Positions 1-8,694 of a stretch of DNA of 64,000 nt are shown piece by piece. This DNA is from an uncultured Clostridia bacterium (lineage in GTDB: Bacteria; Bacillota; Clostridia; Oscillospirales; Ruminococcaceae). Within the stretch, counting starts at the first letter, position 1. Each line of letters starts with the position of its first letter. The notes under the pieces are model-generated. The model was not told where the DNA came from. It worked only from the letters and a program-made list of their open reading frames with translations, and made no database searches. The position numbers were made by a program, and so were the translations under genes. The stretch lies in assembly GCA_947383835.1 (NCBI GenBank), contig CANDEV010000002.1:62001-126000 (forward strand), written 5' to 3'.

Positions 1-295
1 TAAGTATAAGCGGCTTTTCCGTTTTTTTGCGGAGACTCTCAACCATGTCAAAAATTTGTGTAAGATTTGTGCCGTGTTCAAGGGAACGCAAACTTGCAAG
101 CTGAATTGTTTTTCCCTCCGCAACAGGGTCGGAAAACGGCACTCCTATCTCAACAATGTCCGAACCCTTGTCGAACATCTCAAGTACCAGCTTTTCTGTG
201 GTATCAAGGTCGGGATCGCCCGCCGTGATAAAAGTTATAAGCGCTTTTTCGCCTTTATTTTTAAGCTCCTCAAGAGCTGTTTCTATCCTGTTCAT
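1..295 (-). CDS. trpA: Tryptophan synthase alpha chain (partial, runs off the left edge)
   Basis: TrpA cleaves indole-3-glycerol phosphate to indole and glyceraldehyde-3-phosphate and passes indole to TrpB in the alpha2beta2 complex. The visible 98 residues begin MNRIETALEELKNKGEKAL and contain the family signature EIGVPFSDPVAEGKTIQ. The first catalytic acid (Glu49 in E. coli numbering) is the E of EIGVPF. The position of the second, Asp60, is a Glu here (SDPVAEG); I recall the same change in other clostridial TrpA proteins, so it is probably a lineage variant. The gene starts with ATG 15 nt after the trpB stop and is the last visible gene of the trp operon. The C-terminal two thirds lie outside the window. 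Confidence 0.95.
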   Translation of the reverse strand, partial: MNRIETALEELKNKGEKALITFITAGDPDLDTTEKLVLEMFDKGSDIVEIGVPFSDPVAEGKTIQLASLRSLEHGTNLTQIFDMVESLRKKTEKPLIL

Positions 296-310
296 AATGC
301 TCTCCTATCT

Positions 311-1504
311 TTATGAATTTTCGATTTCTCTTCCTCTGTACCGCGCAATTGAGTACACGTCCTTGTCGCCCCGACCCGAAAGATTTATGACCATAATTTG
401 GTCTTTACTCATTTTCGGAGCAATTTTCAAAGCCGCCGCAACCGCGTGCGCCGATTCGATAGCGGGGATAATTCCCTCCGTTTTTGAAAGGTACTCAAAC
501 GCGCAGACCGCTTCTTCATCTGTTATGGGCAGATATTCCGCACGTCCCTTTTGGTGGAGCATTGCGTGTTCCGGACCTATTCCGGGGTAGTCAAGTCCCG
601 CAGAAATGGAGTACACAGGGTCTATCTGACCGTAATCGTTTTGCAGGAACATTGACTTCATGCCGTGGAAAATTCCCATAGTGCCCTTTGCCGCGGTAGC
701 AGCGTGTTTGCCTGTCTCAACACCGAGACCCGCAGCCTCCGCTCCCACAAGACGAACGCTTTCGTCCCCGATAAAATCATAGAACGCGCCAATGGCGTTT
801 GAACCGCCGCCTACACAGGCAACAACACAGTCGGGGAGACGTCCCTCTTTTTCTGTTATCTGACGGCGTATCTCCTTGGAAATAATTTTCTGGAAATCAC
901 GAACCATGGTAGGGTAGGGGTGAGGTCCCATTACCGAGCCGATGCAGTAGAATGTGGTGTCGATATTCTCCGCCCAGTCCCTCATAGCCGCGTTTATCGC
1001 GTCCTTCAGAGTGGACGTGCCCTCGCTTATGGAGATAACGCTCGCGCCCAAAAGCTCCATTCTGTACACATTCAGGGATTGGCGGATAACGTCCTCAGAA
1101 CCCATGTATATCTGACATTCCAAGCCGAAAAGCGCGCAGGCCGTTGCAGTTGCAACACCGTGCTGCCCCGCTCCTGTTTCCGCAATAACGCGGGTCTTGC
1201 CCATGCGCTTTGCAAGCAAGATCTGCCCCAGCACGTTGTTTATCTTGTGAGAACCCGTGTGATTTAAGTCCTCACGCTTGATGTAAATTTTTGCGCCGCC
1301 CAAGTCCTTGGTCATCTTGTCCGCATAGTAAAGCATTGAGGGTCTGCCGGCATAATCGCGGTAATACCTCTCCAGCTCCTCAATAAAATCAGGGTCTTTG
1401 CTGTATTTTTCGTAAGCCGCGTCAAGCTCGTTGACAGCGTTCATGACCGTCTCGGGGACATACTGTCCGCCGAAATCGCCGAAGCGTCCTTTTTTCTCAC
1501 TCAT
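311..1504 (-). CDS. trpB: Tryptophan synthase beta chain
   Basis: This PLP enzyme condenses indole with L-serine to make tryptophan. The 397-residue protein has the normal length and begins with the typical GRFGDFGGQYVPETVM motif. HTGSHKINN contains the PLP-binding lysine, AETGAGQHG the catalytic Glu, and CVGGGSNAIG the phosphate-binding glycine loop. Its ATG overlaps the trpF stop in an ATGA, which indicates translational coupling. It is a standard catalytic TrpB (TrpB1 type), as expected from its place directly before trpA. Confidence 0.97.
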   Translation of the reverse strand: MSEKKGRFGDFGGQYVPETVMNAVNELDAAYEKYSKDPDFIEELERYYRDYAGRPSMLYYADKMTKDLGGAKIYIKREDLNHTGSHKINNVLGQILLAKRMGKTRVIAETGAGQHGVATATACALFGLECQIYMGSEDVIRQSLNVYRMELLGASVISISEGTSTLKDAINAAMRDWAENIDTTFYCIGSVMGPHPYPTMVRDFQKIISKEIRRQITEKEGRLPDCVVACVGGGSNAIGAFYDFIGDESVRLVGAEAAGLGVETGKHAATAAKGTMGIFHGMKSMFLQNDYGQIDPVYSISAGLDYPGIGPEHAMLHQKGRAEYLPITDEEAVCAFEYLSKTEGIIPAIESAHAVAAALKIAPKMSKDQIMVINLSGRGDKDVYSIARYRGREIENS

Positions 1505-2130
1505 CTTAAATTTTCCTCCCTTAAAATTCTTATAATATTTTTCATTTTCTGCAAATCCTTAACTCCGTCCGTCTCAATACCGCTGCTCACATCAACTCCG
1601 TAAGGCTTGGTATCTTTTATAATTTCCGCAATATTTTCCGCGGTAATTCCCCCTGCTATGAAAAACGGCTTTTCAATTTTTGCACTTTTAACAATTTCGG
1701 TGTTGACGCGTTTTCCCGTGCCGCCGTAAGCGTTTTCGCTGTAGCTGTCTATCAAAAGCCTGTCAGCGCCGTAATGTCCGAACCGCTCTATATCCTCTGG
1801 ACTTTTCGCCCGAGCAGCTTTCCAAATCTCTCCCGAAAAAATTTTTCGGAGATTTTTTATATATTCCTCGTCCTCATCGCCGTGAAGCTGTATAACGTCC
1901 AGCGTTTCGTTATAGGCGCAGTGCAAAATATTTTCCATAGGCTCATTCACAAAAACGCCGGCTTTTTTGATATTCTTGTCAAGATATGTGTCCAACTCGT
2001 AAAATGTGCCGAAGTCCACCGACCGCTTGAACCCGTCTGACAGAATAAATCCGACATAATCAGGTCTGCACTCGTTTGCGTACTCGATATCACAAGCGCG
2101 CCGCATACCGCAGAATTTTACAGCGATCAT
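1501..2130 (-). CDS. trpF: Phosphoribosylanthranilate isomerase
   Basis: This enzyme performs the Amadori rearrangement of phosphoribosylanthranilate to CdRP, the step before TrpC. The 209-residue TIM-barrel protein opens with VKFCGMRRACD, which carries the catalytic Cys of the family (KICG-type motif). The other catalytic acid is expected in LLIDSYSENAYGGTGKRV, and the phosphate site in FIAGGITAENI and GVDVSSGIET. Both ends overlap neighbours by an ATGA (trpC upstream, trpB downstream), so it is embedded in a coupled operon. Confidence 0.95.
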   Translation of the reverse strand: MIAVKFCGMRRACDIEYANECRPDYVGFILSDGFKRSVDFGTFYELDTYLDKNIKKAGVFVNEPMENILHCAYNETLDVIQLHGDEDEEYIKNLRKIFSGEIWKAARAKSPEDIERFGHYGADRLLIDSYSENAYGGTGKRVNTEIVKSAKIEKPFFIAGGITAENIAEIIKDTKPYGVDVSSGIETDGVKDLQKMKNIIRILREENLR

Positions 2131-2915
2131 ATCAAGCTCCTCAATTCTTTCATGGAAGCCTCAACGCTGCCGCTTCGCATGAGGGTCTCGCCTATGAGAA
2201 CCGCGTTTGCTCCGCAGTCCGCAAGGAATCTCATGTCCTCAGCGGTTTTTATACCGCTTTCCGCAACGATTATCCCGTCTTTGGGTACAAGCTCCGCAAG
2301 CCTTTTTGTTGTATCGAGAGTTACCGAAAAATCCTTTAAATTGCGGTTGTTTATGCCGAATATAGTGCAGCCCGCCTTTATTACCGAGTTCAGTTCCTCC
2401 TCGCTGTGGCTTTCGGCAAGAACGTCCATTTTAAGGCTTTCGGCAATTGTTCGGTACTCTTTCATCTGCCCAGCGTCAAGAATTGCCGCAATAAGCAGTA
2501 TTGCGTCCGCTCCCATAGCTTTTGCCTCGTAAATCTGGTACGGGTCGATAATAAAATCCTTTCTTATCATCGGTATATCAATTGTTTTGCGTACAGCCTT
2601 AAAGTACTCCGCCGAGCCTTTGAAATAGTACTCCTCGGTAAGGCAGGAAACTGCTGCCGCCCCCGCCTTTTCATAAGCCGCCGCCTGCTCAGCGGGACGG
2701 AAATCCTCGCTTATTATCCCCTTTGAGGGGGAAGCCTTTTTCACTTCCGCAATAACAGCAGGGCAGGGGAGAGATGTCAAAGCATTTTTAAAGCTTCGCC
2801 CCGTATCACTTTTGGCAGCATTTTCCGCTATTTCTCTGACTTCTGTCAGGGGAGCTTTGGCAATGTCACGTTCAAGCTGTTCTTTGCGCCTTGCGGCAAT
2901 ATCGTCAAGTATCAT
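2127..2915 (-). CDS. trpC: Indole-3-glycerol phosphate synthase
   Basis: TrpC closes the indole ring of CdRP to give indole-3-glycerol phosphate. Family motifs are clear: VIAEVKKASPSKG with the catalytic lysine, MIRKDFIIDPYQI with the general-acid lysine, AILLIAAIL, FGINNRNLKDFSV and VAESGIKTAED. I chose the ATG of MILDDIAARRKEQ because GGAGG lies 6 nt before it; a TTG 18 nt upstream would overlap the trpGD stop but has no ribosome binding site. The result is a 262-residue protein of usual length. It lies between trpGD and trpF. Confidence 0.95.
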   Translation of the reverse strand: MILDDIAARRKEQLERDIAKAPLTEVREIAENAAKSDTGRSFKNALTSLPCPAVIAEVKKASPSKGIISEDFRPAEQAAAYEKAGAAAVSCLTEEYYFKGSAEYFKAVRKTIDIPMIRKDFIIDPYQIYEAKAMGADAILLIAAILDAGQMKEYRTIAESLKMDVLAESHSEEELNSVIKAGCTIFGINNRNLKDFSVTLDTTKRLAELVPKDGIIVAESGIKTAEDMRFLADCGANAVLIGETLMRSGSVEASMKELRSLI

Positions 2916-2929
2916 AAGCTGCCTCCGTT

Positions 2930-4567
2930 TCAACGAACTCTGTTGGTAAATTCTTTCATTCTTTCAAATTTTTGAAGAGCATTGCCGCTGTCAATAGAAT
3001 TTCTCGCCATTTCAATACCCTCCTCAATGGAAGCGGCAGAGCCTGTGCAATATATAGCGCAGCCTGCGTTAAGAAGCACAATGTCGCGCTTTGCACCCTG
3101 TTCCTTTCCCGTGAGAATATCCATTGTAATTTTAGCATTGTCCGCAGGCTTACCGCCAGCGATCTCCGATCTCGGGGAAATCTTAATGCCGTAATCTTCG
3201 GGGTTTATCTCATATTTTATAAGTTTTTTTCCTCTCAGCTCGCAAACCGTAGAAATTCCCGATACGGAAATTTCGTCCAGACCTCCGCCGTAAACTATCA
3301 TCGCTCCCTTTACTCCAAGGTTCATAAGCACCTTTGCCATTACCTCAAGGAGCTTTTCGTCGTACACTCCCAAAAGAATGTAGTCGGAAAGCGCAGGGTT
3401 TGCAAGTGGTCCCAAGATGTTGAATACCGTCCGCACACCCATTTCCCGTCTTGCGGGACCTACAAACCGCATAGCCTTGTGAAAAGACTGTGCAAACAGG
3501 AACGCGATACCCGTCTCTTTCATGCAAGCCGCAGCCGTCGCAGGAGTAAGATCAAGCTTTACGCCCAAAGCTTCGAGAACGTCCGCCGCTCCGCTCTTAC
3601 TGGAAACGCTTCTGTTTCCGTGCTTTGCAACGGTAAGTCCCGCCCCCGCGATCACAAATGAGGAGGTTGTGGAAATATTGAACGTGTTTGCAATATCGCC
3701 GCCTGTTCCCACAATATCCACCGCCGACTTAGCAGCGGGAACAACGCTTGCCTTTTTCCTCATAATGCGGGCAAAGCCCGTAATTTCTTCGGGAGTTTCT
3801 CCCTTGCACCGCAAAGCCGTGAGAAGAGCCGCTATCTGCGCGTCGGTAGCTCCGTCGGACATGATGATGTTCATGGCATTTTCCGCGTCCTCCACGGACA
3901 GGTCTTTTCCGTCGGCAGCCTGTGCAATATATTTTTTCAGTGCGGTACGCTTTTCGCGGGGCATGGAAACCACTTCTCTGTCCGCGCTTTTTATTCCCGC
4001 AACGTCGCACAAAAACGCCGAGAGCATAGCCGAGCCGTACTCCGTAAGAATTGACTCGGGGTGGAACTGTATGCCGTAGGTTGGGTGCTGCTTGTGGCGA
4101 ATCGCCATTATCTGACCGTCGCCGTCTGTGGCAATAACATTAATGCAGGCGGGTATCGAAATAGAGTCCACTACTAAAGAATGGTACCGCGCCGCAGGTA
4201 TTTTGTCGGGCATATCCTCAAAAATCGGGCAGCTTGTGTTTATTGAAATTTCCGTGCATTTTCCGTGCATAGGCTGCTTTGCGTGAATGATCTTTCCGCC
4301 GAAAGCTTCGGCGATAGCCTGATGTCCGAGACAAATTCCAAGAATAGGTATCTCGCCGCTGAACCGCTTTATCGCCTCCACGGAAATCCCCGCCGACACG
4401 GGATATCCGGGACCCGGAGAGATTATCAAAGCCTCGGGCTTCATTTTTTCAATTTCGCCAACGGTTATCTCGTCATTGCGAACTACCTTGATGTCAGGAT
4501 ATATAGTACCGATAAGCTGATATAAATTATACGTAAAGCTGTCGTAATTATCTATCATTAAAATCAT
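2930..4567 (-). CDS. trpGD: Bifunctional anthranilate synthase glutaminase / anthranilate phosphoribosyltransferase
   Basis: This is a fusion of TrpG, which supplies ammonia from glutamine to TrpE, with TrpD, which joins anthranilate to PRPP. Residues 1-190 are a class I glutamine amidotransferase with the nucleophile Cys in GICLGHQAI and the catalytic His/Glu in HPESILTEYG. From about residue 205 the TrpD part follows: helical domain, then the PRPP-binding loop DIVGTGGD, KHGNRSVSSKSGAADVLE and a GGGLDE motif. The ATG at MILMIDNYDSFTYN has AGGGAG 8 nt upstream; a GTG nine nt earlier lies too close to that site. The fusion is known in several bacteria, so it is unusual but not unique. It follows trpE after a gap of about 13 nt. 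Confidence 0.95.
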   Translation of the reverse strand: MILMIDNYDSFTYNLYQLIGTIYPDIKVVRNDEITVGEIEKMKPEALIISPGPGYPVSAGISVEAIKRFSGEIPILGICLGHQAIAEAFGGKIIHAKQPMHGKCTEISINTSCPIFEDMPDKIPAARYHSLVVDSISIPACINVIATDGDGQIMAIRHKQHPTYGIQFHPESILTEYGSAMLSAFLCDVAGIKSADREVVSMPREKRTALKKYIAQAADGKDLSVEDAENAMNIIMSDGATDAQIAALLTALRCKGETPEEITGFARIMRKKASVVPAAKSAVDIVGTGGDIANTFNISTTSSFVIAGAGLTVAKHGNRSVSSKSGAADVLEALGVKLDLTPATAAACMKETGIAFLFAQSFHKAMRFVGPARREMGVRTVFNILGPLANPALSDYILLGVYDEKLLEVMAKVLMNLGVKGAMIVYGGGLDEISVSGISTVCELRGKKLIKYEINPEDYGIKISPRSEIAGGKPADNAKITMDILTGKEQGAKRDIVLLNAGCAIYCTGSAASIEEGIEMARNSIDSGNALQKFERMKEFTNRVR

Positions 4568-4580
4568 TTTATTCACTCCC

Positions 4581-6062
4581 TTACAGATTTGCAGCTTCGG
4601 TAATTGCGTTTATGACCGCAAGAGCCTTGTTTTTGGTCTCCTCATATTCCTTTTCGGGGACGCTGTCATAAACTATGCCCGCGCCCGCCTGAACGTAGGC
4701 CTTTCCGTTCCTGAAAAGCACCGTCCGTATCGCTATGCAGGTGTCGATATTTCCGCTGAAAGCAAGGTATCCCACCGTTCCGCCGTAAAGCCCCCTTTTC
4801 TTATTTTCCAGCTCGTCGATTATCTCCATAGCGCGGACTTTCGGCGCTCCCGAAAGCGTACCCGCAGGCAGCACCGACATAAGTGCGTCAAGAGCGGTCT
4901 TGCCCTCTGCAAGCTGACCCTGAACGTCAGAAACAAGGTGCATTACCTTTGAGTAACGCTCGACACGCATAAAGTCGGTAACATTCACCGTGCCGAAGCT
5001 GCAAACCTTTCCTACGTCGTTTCTGCCCAAGTCTACCAGCATGGTGTGCTCGGCGCGTTCCTTGGGGTCGCCCAAAAGCTGCTGCTCGAAAGCCTTGTCC
5101 TCCGCTTCGTCCTTGCCCCTGCCGACAGTACCCGCAATGGGCTTTGTTACCACAGCCCCGTCTGTAACATTCACCAGCATTTCGGGAGACGCCCCTGCAA
5201 TGCAGTAATTTTCGTGATCGAAATAATAAAGGTAAGGGGAGGGGTTTGTCGCCCTTAACATACGGTATACATCAAAGGGAGCAGGAGGATCGTCTATCTC
5301 AAACCGCTGTGAAAGCACCACCTGGCTTATGTCTCCGTCAATGATGTGCTCCTTTGCCTTTTCTACCATAGCCATGTATTCTTCCTTTGTAACGTTTGAA
5401 CTGACCTTTATTTCCTTGCTGCCGCCGTCAGTCCGGGGAGCAGCTCCCGCCTTGGCAAGTATCTGCCCTATAATTGCGGACTTTTTGAGACAGCCATCAT
5501 ATGCCTTGTCAACGTCGTCTCCCTCGTTTATGTTAAGAATTATTATTGCTTTATTTGCAAGGTGGTCGTATGCGACTATCTCATCGTACAGAAACATATT
5601 AGCGTCGGGCATTCCAAGATCGTCTTCGGGGACGTTTACAAGCTTCTTTTCAAAATGGCGTACCGTATCATATCCGAAATAACCTATCAGTCCGCCCGTA
5701 AGCTTTGGTCTGTTCAGAAACACGGGAGAAGTTCGCTTGCTGAGTATACTGTTAAACAATTCAATTGGGTTCGGACACTTTTTAGTTTCACAGGTCGGAC
5801 CGTCCTTGCCCATATTTATTATCTTAGCTTCATCGCCGTAGATCTGTATCTCCATTTTGGGATCTATGCCTATAAAGGAGTAACGTCCCCACTGGTCGGA
5901 ATTGTCAACGCTTTCCAGAATAAAACAGTTGTCGAACCGTTCCTTCAAAGCTGCAAACAAGCCCACAGGAGTGCAGCTGTCAATAAGCGTCTCGTAAAAC
6001 ACAGGGACTGTTTTATAGCTTAAAAGCAAATTCTTAACTTCTTCCTTAGTTGGATACAACAT
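4581..6062 (-). CDS. trpE: Anthranilate synthase component I
   Basis: TrpE converts chorismate to anthranilate using ammonia from the TrpG domain encoded just downstream. The 493-residue protein carries CFILESVDNSDQWGRYSFIG near the N-terminus, the region that forms the tryptophan feedback site in the family. The chorismate-binding core shows GASPEMLV, DPKERAEHTMLVDLGRNDVG and LPAGTLSGAPKVRAMEIID. The ATG has AAAGGAG 7 nt upstream and sits about 20 nt after the leader terminator. The frame stays open upstream, but that stretch is the T-box/terminator sequence and not coding. First gene of the trp operon, controlled by the T-box. Confidence 0.96.
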   Translation of the reverse strand: MLYPTKEEVKNLLLSYKTVPVFYETLIDSCTPVGLFAALKERFDNCFILESVDNSDQWGRYSFIGIDPKMEIQIYGDEAKIINMGKDGPTCETKKCPNPIELFNSILSKRTSPVFLNRPKLTGGLIGYFGYDTVRHFEKKLVNVPEDDLGMPDANMFLYDEIVAYDHLANKAIIILNINEGDDVDKAYDGCLKKSAIIGQILAKAGAAPRTDGGSKEIKVSSNVTKEEYMAMVEKAKEHIIDGDISQVVLSQRFEIDDPPAPFDVYRMLRATNPSPYLYYFDHENYCIAGASPEMLVNVTDGAVVTKPIAGTVGRGKDEAEDKAFEQQLLGDPKERAEHTMLVDLGRNDVGKVCSFGTVNVTDFMRVERYSKVMHLVSDVQGQLAEGKTALDALMSVLPAGTLSGAPKVRAMEIIDELENKKRGLYGGTVGYLAFSGNIDTCIAIRTVLFRNGKAYVQAGAGIVYDSVPEKEYEETKNKALAVINAITEAANL

Positions 6063-6080
6063 ATTAAAACTCCTTTCAAA

Positions 6081-6138
6081 TAAAAAGAGGTCTATAGTCC
6101 GACACGCCGATAATTCGGCAGTCGGGACGATAGACCTC
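6081..6138 (-). terminator. T-box leader terminator hairpin
   Basis: On the minus strand GAGGTCTATCGTCCCGAC pairs with GTCGGACTATAGACCTC around a smaller TGCCGAAT/ATCGGC hairpin, and TTTTTATTT follows. Its 5' arm overlaps the T-box sequence, so it is mutually exclusive with the antiterminator. Confidence 0.88.
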
Positions 6139-6410
6139 GTGGTGCCACCCGATTTTGCGGAATAAAAAAATCCGCCTCGTTGGATACAAAGCAGACGCAA
6201 ATACTTAACAGAACGTTCAAGTACGCCGCACTTGCAGTTATACCCTATCCACTAACGCAGGAAATCGGCGCAGACTACTAAGCGCAAAAACGCCGTTTGC
6301 CGTTGCTTCTCACAAATCCATTCACAGATACCGTTATGACCCGAACTCACACCGCCGTCGGATTCTCTGATTCATCAGCATATCTGCTACTTACTTTTGC
6401 TCACAGAATT
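6081..6410 (-). promoter_or_regulatory. Tryptophan T-box leader (tRNA-Trp sensing)
   Basis: The transcribed leader of trpE has the parts of a T-box. A long Stem I region ends in a specifier loop with GAAUGGA, where UGG (complement of 6318-6320) is the Trp codon followed by the usual purine. Stem I also holds a GGUGUGAGUUCGGGU segment like the AG-bug/distal loop. The T-box sequence GGGUGGCACCACG lies at 6138-6150; its UGGC bulge pairs with an acceptor end GCCA, matching the discriminator G of tRNA-Trp. A terminator hairpin follows and competes with the antiterminator. Expected effect: uncharged tRNA-Trp allows readthrough into trpE. Confidence 0.92.
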
Positions 6411-6433
6411 TATTATATTAAATTGATAATATG

Positions 6434-6462
6434 ATTATACAACACACCGTAAAAAAAGTCAA
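6434..6462 (-). promoter_or_regulatory. Sigma-A promoter of the trp operon
   Basis: Minus-strand TTGACT, a 17-bp spacer and a perfect TATAAT lie just upstream of the T-box leader. The expected start would leave a leader of about 365 nt before trpE, a normal T-box length. The remaining 130 nt up to the next gene hold only the terminator of that gene. Confidence 0.82.
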
Positions 6463-6522
6463 TAGTCGTATTGCACAATAATTAAACCGGAATTTGTGAA
6501 AAATATAAAATTACGTTAAACA

Positions 6523-6552
6523 AAAAATTACCCCGCCCCCTTGAGGGGGCAT
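6523..6552 (-). terminator. Probable terminator of the GGDEF sensor gene
   Basis: On the minus strand a GCCCCC-TCAA-GGGGGC hairpin is followed by GGGGTAATTTTTTG, about 45 nt after the stop codon of the sensor gene. The run of T residues begins a few nt after the stem, so efficiency is uncertain. Confidence 0.55.
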
Positions 6553-6597
6553 TGGTATGTAAGAAGATGTTATAATTAACATCGGGGGTGACAAGGG

Positions 6598-8562
6598 TCA
6601 AGGCTCAGCCTTGCGCTGTTTCCGATAATCAAAATTCTCGTCCTTTTTGAATTTTTGTTTTGCCTTGAACATCTTCTCGTCCGCTATAGCAATAGGCTTT
6701 TCAATAGTATCGTACTCATCGGGGCTGCCGAAGAACGACCCTATGCTTACGCTTATGGAATAAGGCTTGTCGGCGGTATCGTTCACTATTTTAAGGCACC
6801 GCATAATAGAAGAGGAAATTTTGTCAACTTCCTCTTCGGAGGAAGCAGTCCCGCCGATAAGAACGTATTCGTCGCCGCCTATCCTGAAGCAGGACATATT
6901 TTTTCCGCAGACGCTCTTGAAAGCCTCCGCCACAGACTTTATTGCAAAATCTCCCTCTATATGCCCGAAGGTATCGTTAATGTATTTAAGATTGTTCATG
7001 TCGCCGAGGATCACAATAAGGTTTTCACCCTTGTCTCTTATGCTTTTGAGGATATCCTCCGTGTAAAGATTAAAGCCGTTTCTGTTATAGATACCCGTGA
7101 GCAGATCGGTAACAGCGTTGTCCTCCATTTTTTTGTAAAGGTACATAAGATTTCTCTGCCGCCGCAGGCTTTCCAGCGATACGCAGACATATTTCACCCA
7201 TTGAGAGTAGCAGCTCGGATAAGTTGAAGCTGTGCTGTCGCCGTAAGAAAATACCGAATATCCGAAGCAGCGCCTGTTAAAATGCACAGGGTTAAAGAAA
7301 AATGCCGTCGGCTTTGGACGCCGTTCATATAACATCGGCAGCATATCCGAAAGCTCAAATGTAAATTCAGGGTTTACCTTTGTATTTTCGACTGCATGTG
7401 CGCCGCCCATTTTTCGCAGCGGCAGGCTCATTATTTTTGAATAGCCGTCCTTTCTGTACTGCAAGTTCAAGTCAGTCTCGCCGAGATTATCCCAGTTATT
7501 GCAAAGTGCAAGACAGAACATAGTGTTATTTCCGATATAGTATGTATACCAAGCTAATGCGTGCATATATTTTTCAAGGTCTTTTTCGGAAATAAGCGAT
7601 TCCAGCATAAAGTTATATGTAGAGTTGAAATCTCCTGAAGCGTCGTTGTCCTGCCAGGATCTTTGCCTTCTTCGCATTTCCTCTGCGGGATTTTTTGAAC
7701 AGCCGCAGCTTTTGCCTATAATTATTTCCGCTCCGCAGGGATCATCAACAAATTTTGTTCCCGAGATCAGGCTGTGCATAAGCCGTGCAGCGCGCTTTCC
7801 AGTATCGTCCGCCGGAATATCCGACGAGGTTATGCCGGGAACGTAATTTATACCCGCTTCAATAGAGTCGTACCCCGTAACGGCAATATCTTCGGGGATT
7901 TTGTAGCCTCTCGCTTTCAAAGCCTCGCACACGCTTATCGCCATTGTGTCGCTTGCACACGCTATTGCCTGCGGCATAGGTCTGCTGTCGTTTATAAGAG
8001 CCTGAACGACTTCTTCGCCCTTGTTGTACCAGAAATCGCCGTAAAAAACACGGCTTCTGTCAATCGGAATGTTATGCTCTATCAATGCTTCATAATACCC
8101 AGTAAGTCTGTTTGTAGCATGAGGATGTCCCTTTATTCCGGTCATAAAAGCAATATCGGTGAGCCTATGCACTTCTATCAGATGCGAGATGATTTTTTTT
8201 ATGTTCTGAATGTCGTCCGTAAAAATATTTGTGAATTGTCTGCTCTCGATGTCTACCGAAATAACAGGTTTTTTAAAGCTTTTTATAATGTCCGCCTCAA
8301 TCTTTTTGTCAGCGTCGTCAATACGCAGCGTATCGGGTACGAAAAATATCCCGTCCAAAGCGGCATAGTTTATCATAGAGAAAATATTCAGTTCTCCGTC
8401 GTACCAGCTTTGAGAGTTTTTGTCCTTTGTAAACGTAGAAAAAACCGCAACATCATAATTAAGCGAAAACGCCTCCTCAAGTAAGCCTGATAAAAGCTTT
8501 GCCTGATAGGGTGCGTCCGGCTGCCCCATGATTACACCGAGAAGTTTGCGGAATTTTTTCAA
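6598..8562 (-). CDS. Periplasmic-binding-protein-like sensor with C-terminal GGDEF diguanylate cyclase domain
   Basis: Residues 1-280 resemble the ligand-binding part of LacI/GalR regulators (LLGVIMGQPDAPYQAKLLSGL, FMTGIKGHPHATNRLTGYYEAL, IACASDTMAISVCEALKARGYKIPEDIAVTGYD), but there is no N-terminal helix-turn-helix. After an unassigned middle region, residues 485-645 form a GGDEF domain with the active-site motif GGDEY near 562-566. The usual RxxD inhibitory site before that motif is absent (GKNM in its place). No signal peptide or membrane segment is visible, so this looks like a cytosolic, ligand-controlled c-di-GMP synthase. Start is TTG, 9 nt after GGAGG. The ligand is unknown; a sugar is plausible from the family. 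Confidence 0.85.
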   Translation of the reverse strand: MKKFRKLLGVIMGQPDAPYQAKLLSGLLEEAFSLNYDVAVFSTFTKDKNSQSWYDGELNIFSMINYAALDGIFFVPDTLRIDDADKKIEADIIKSFKKPVISVDIESRQFTNIFTDDIQNIKKIISHLIEVHRLTDIAFMTGIKGHPHATNRLTGYYEALIEHNIPIDRSRVFYGDFWYNKGEEVVQALINDSRPMPQAIACASDTMAISVCEALKARGYKIPEDIAVTGYDSIEAGINYVPGITSSDIPADDTGKRAARLMHSLISGTKFVDDPCGAEIIIGKSCGCSKNPAEEMRRRQRSWQDNDASGDFNSTYNFMLESLISEKDLEKYMHALAWYTYYIGNNTMFCLALCNNWDNLGETDLNLQYRKDGYSKIMSLPLRKMGGAHAVENTKVNPEFTFELSDMLPMLYERRPKPTAFFFNPVHFNRRCFGYSVFSYGDSTASTYPSCYSQWVKYVCVSLESLRRQRNLMYLYKKMEDNAVTDLLTGIYNRNGFNLYTEDILKSIRDKGENLIVILGDMNNLKYINDTFGHIEGDFAIKSVAEAFKSVCGKNMSCFRIGGDEYVLIGGTASSEEEVDKISSSIMRCLKIVNDTADKPYSISVSIGSFFGSPDEYDTIEKPIAIADEKMFKAKQKFKKDENFDYRKQRKAEP

Positions 8563-8694
8563 CGAAAACGACCTCCAAAAAGAAAATATAAACGATTACT
8601 ATTTATTTTAACATATTTTTTTGAATTTGTCACTATATTTTTAAAAAATATTGTACAGTATTTTCACAATTTTATGTGCAATTTTTACGCCTTT

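Noticed and set aside
2916..2933. TTG start for trpC overlapping the trpGD stop
   Set aside because: No ribosome binding site precedes it, whereas GGAGG lies 6 nt before the ATG at 2915.
2972..3661. Long plus-strand open frames inside the trp operon
   Set aside because: They are antisense to trpGD, lack ribosome binding sites and known motifs, and have low-complexity products typical of shadow frames.
6063..6200. N-terminal extension of TrpE
   Set aside because: The extra 46 codons correspond exactly to the T-box sequence and terminator hairpin, and the ATG at 6062 has its own AAAGGAG.
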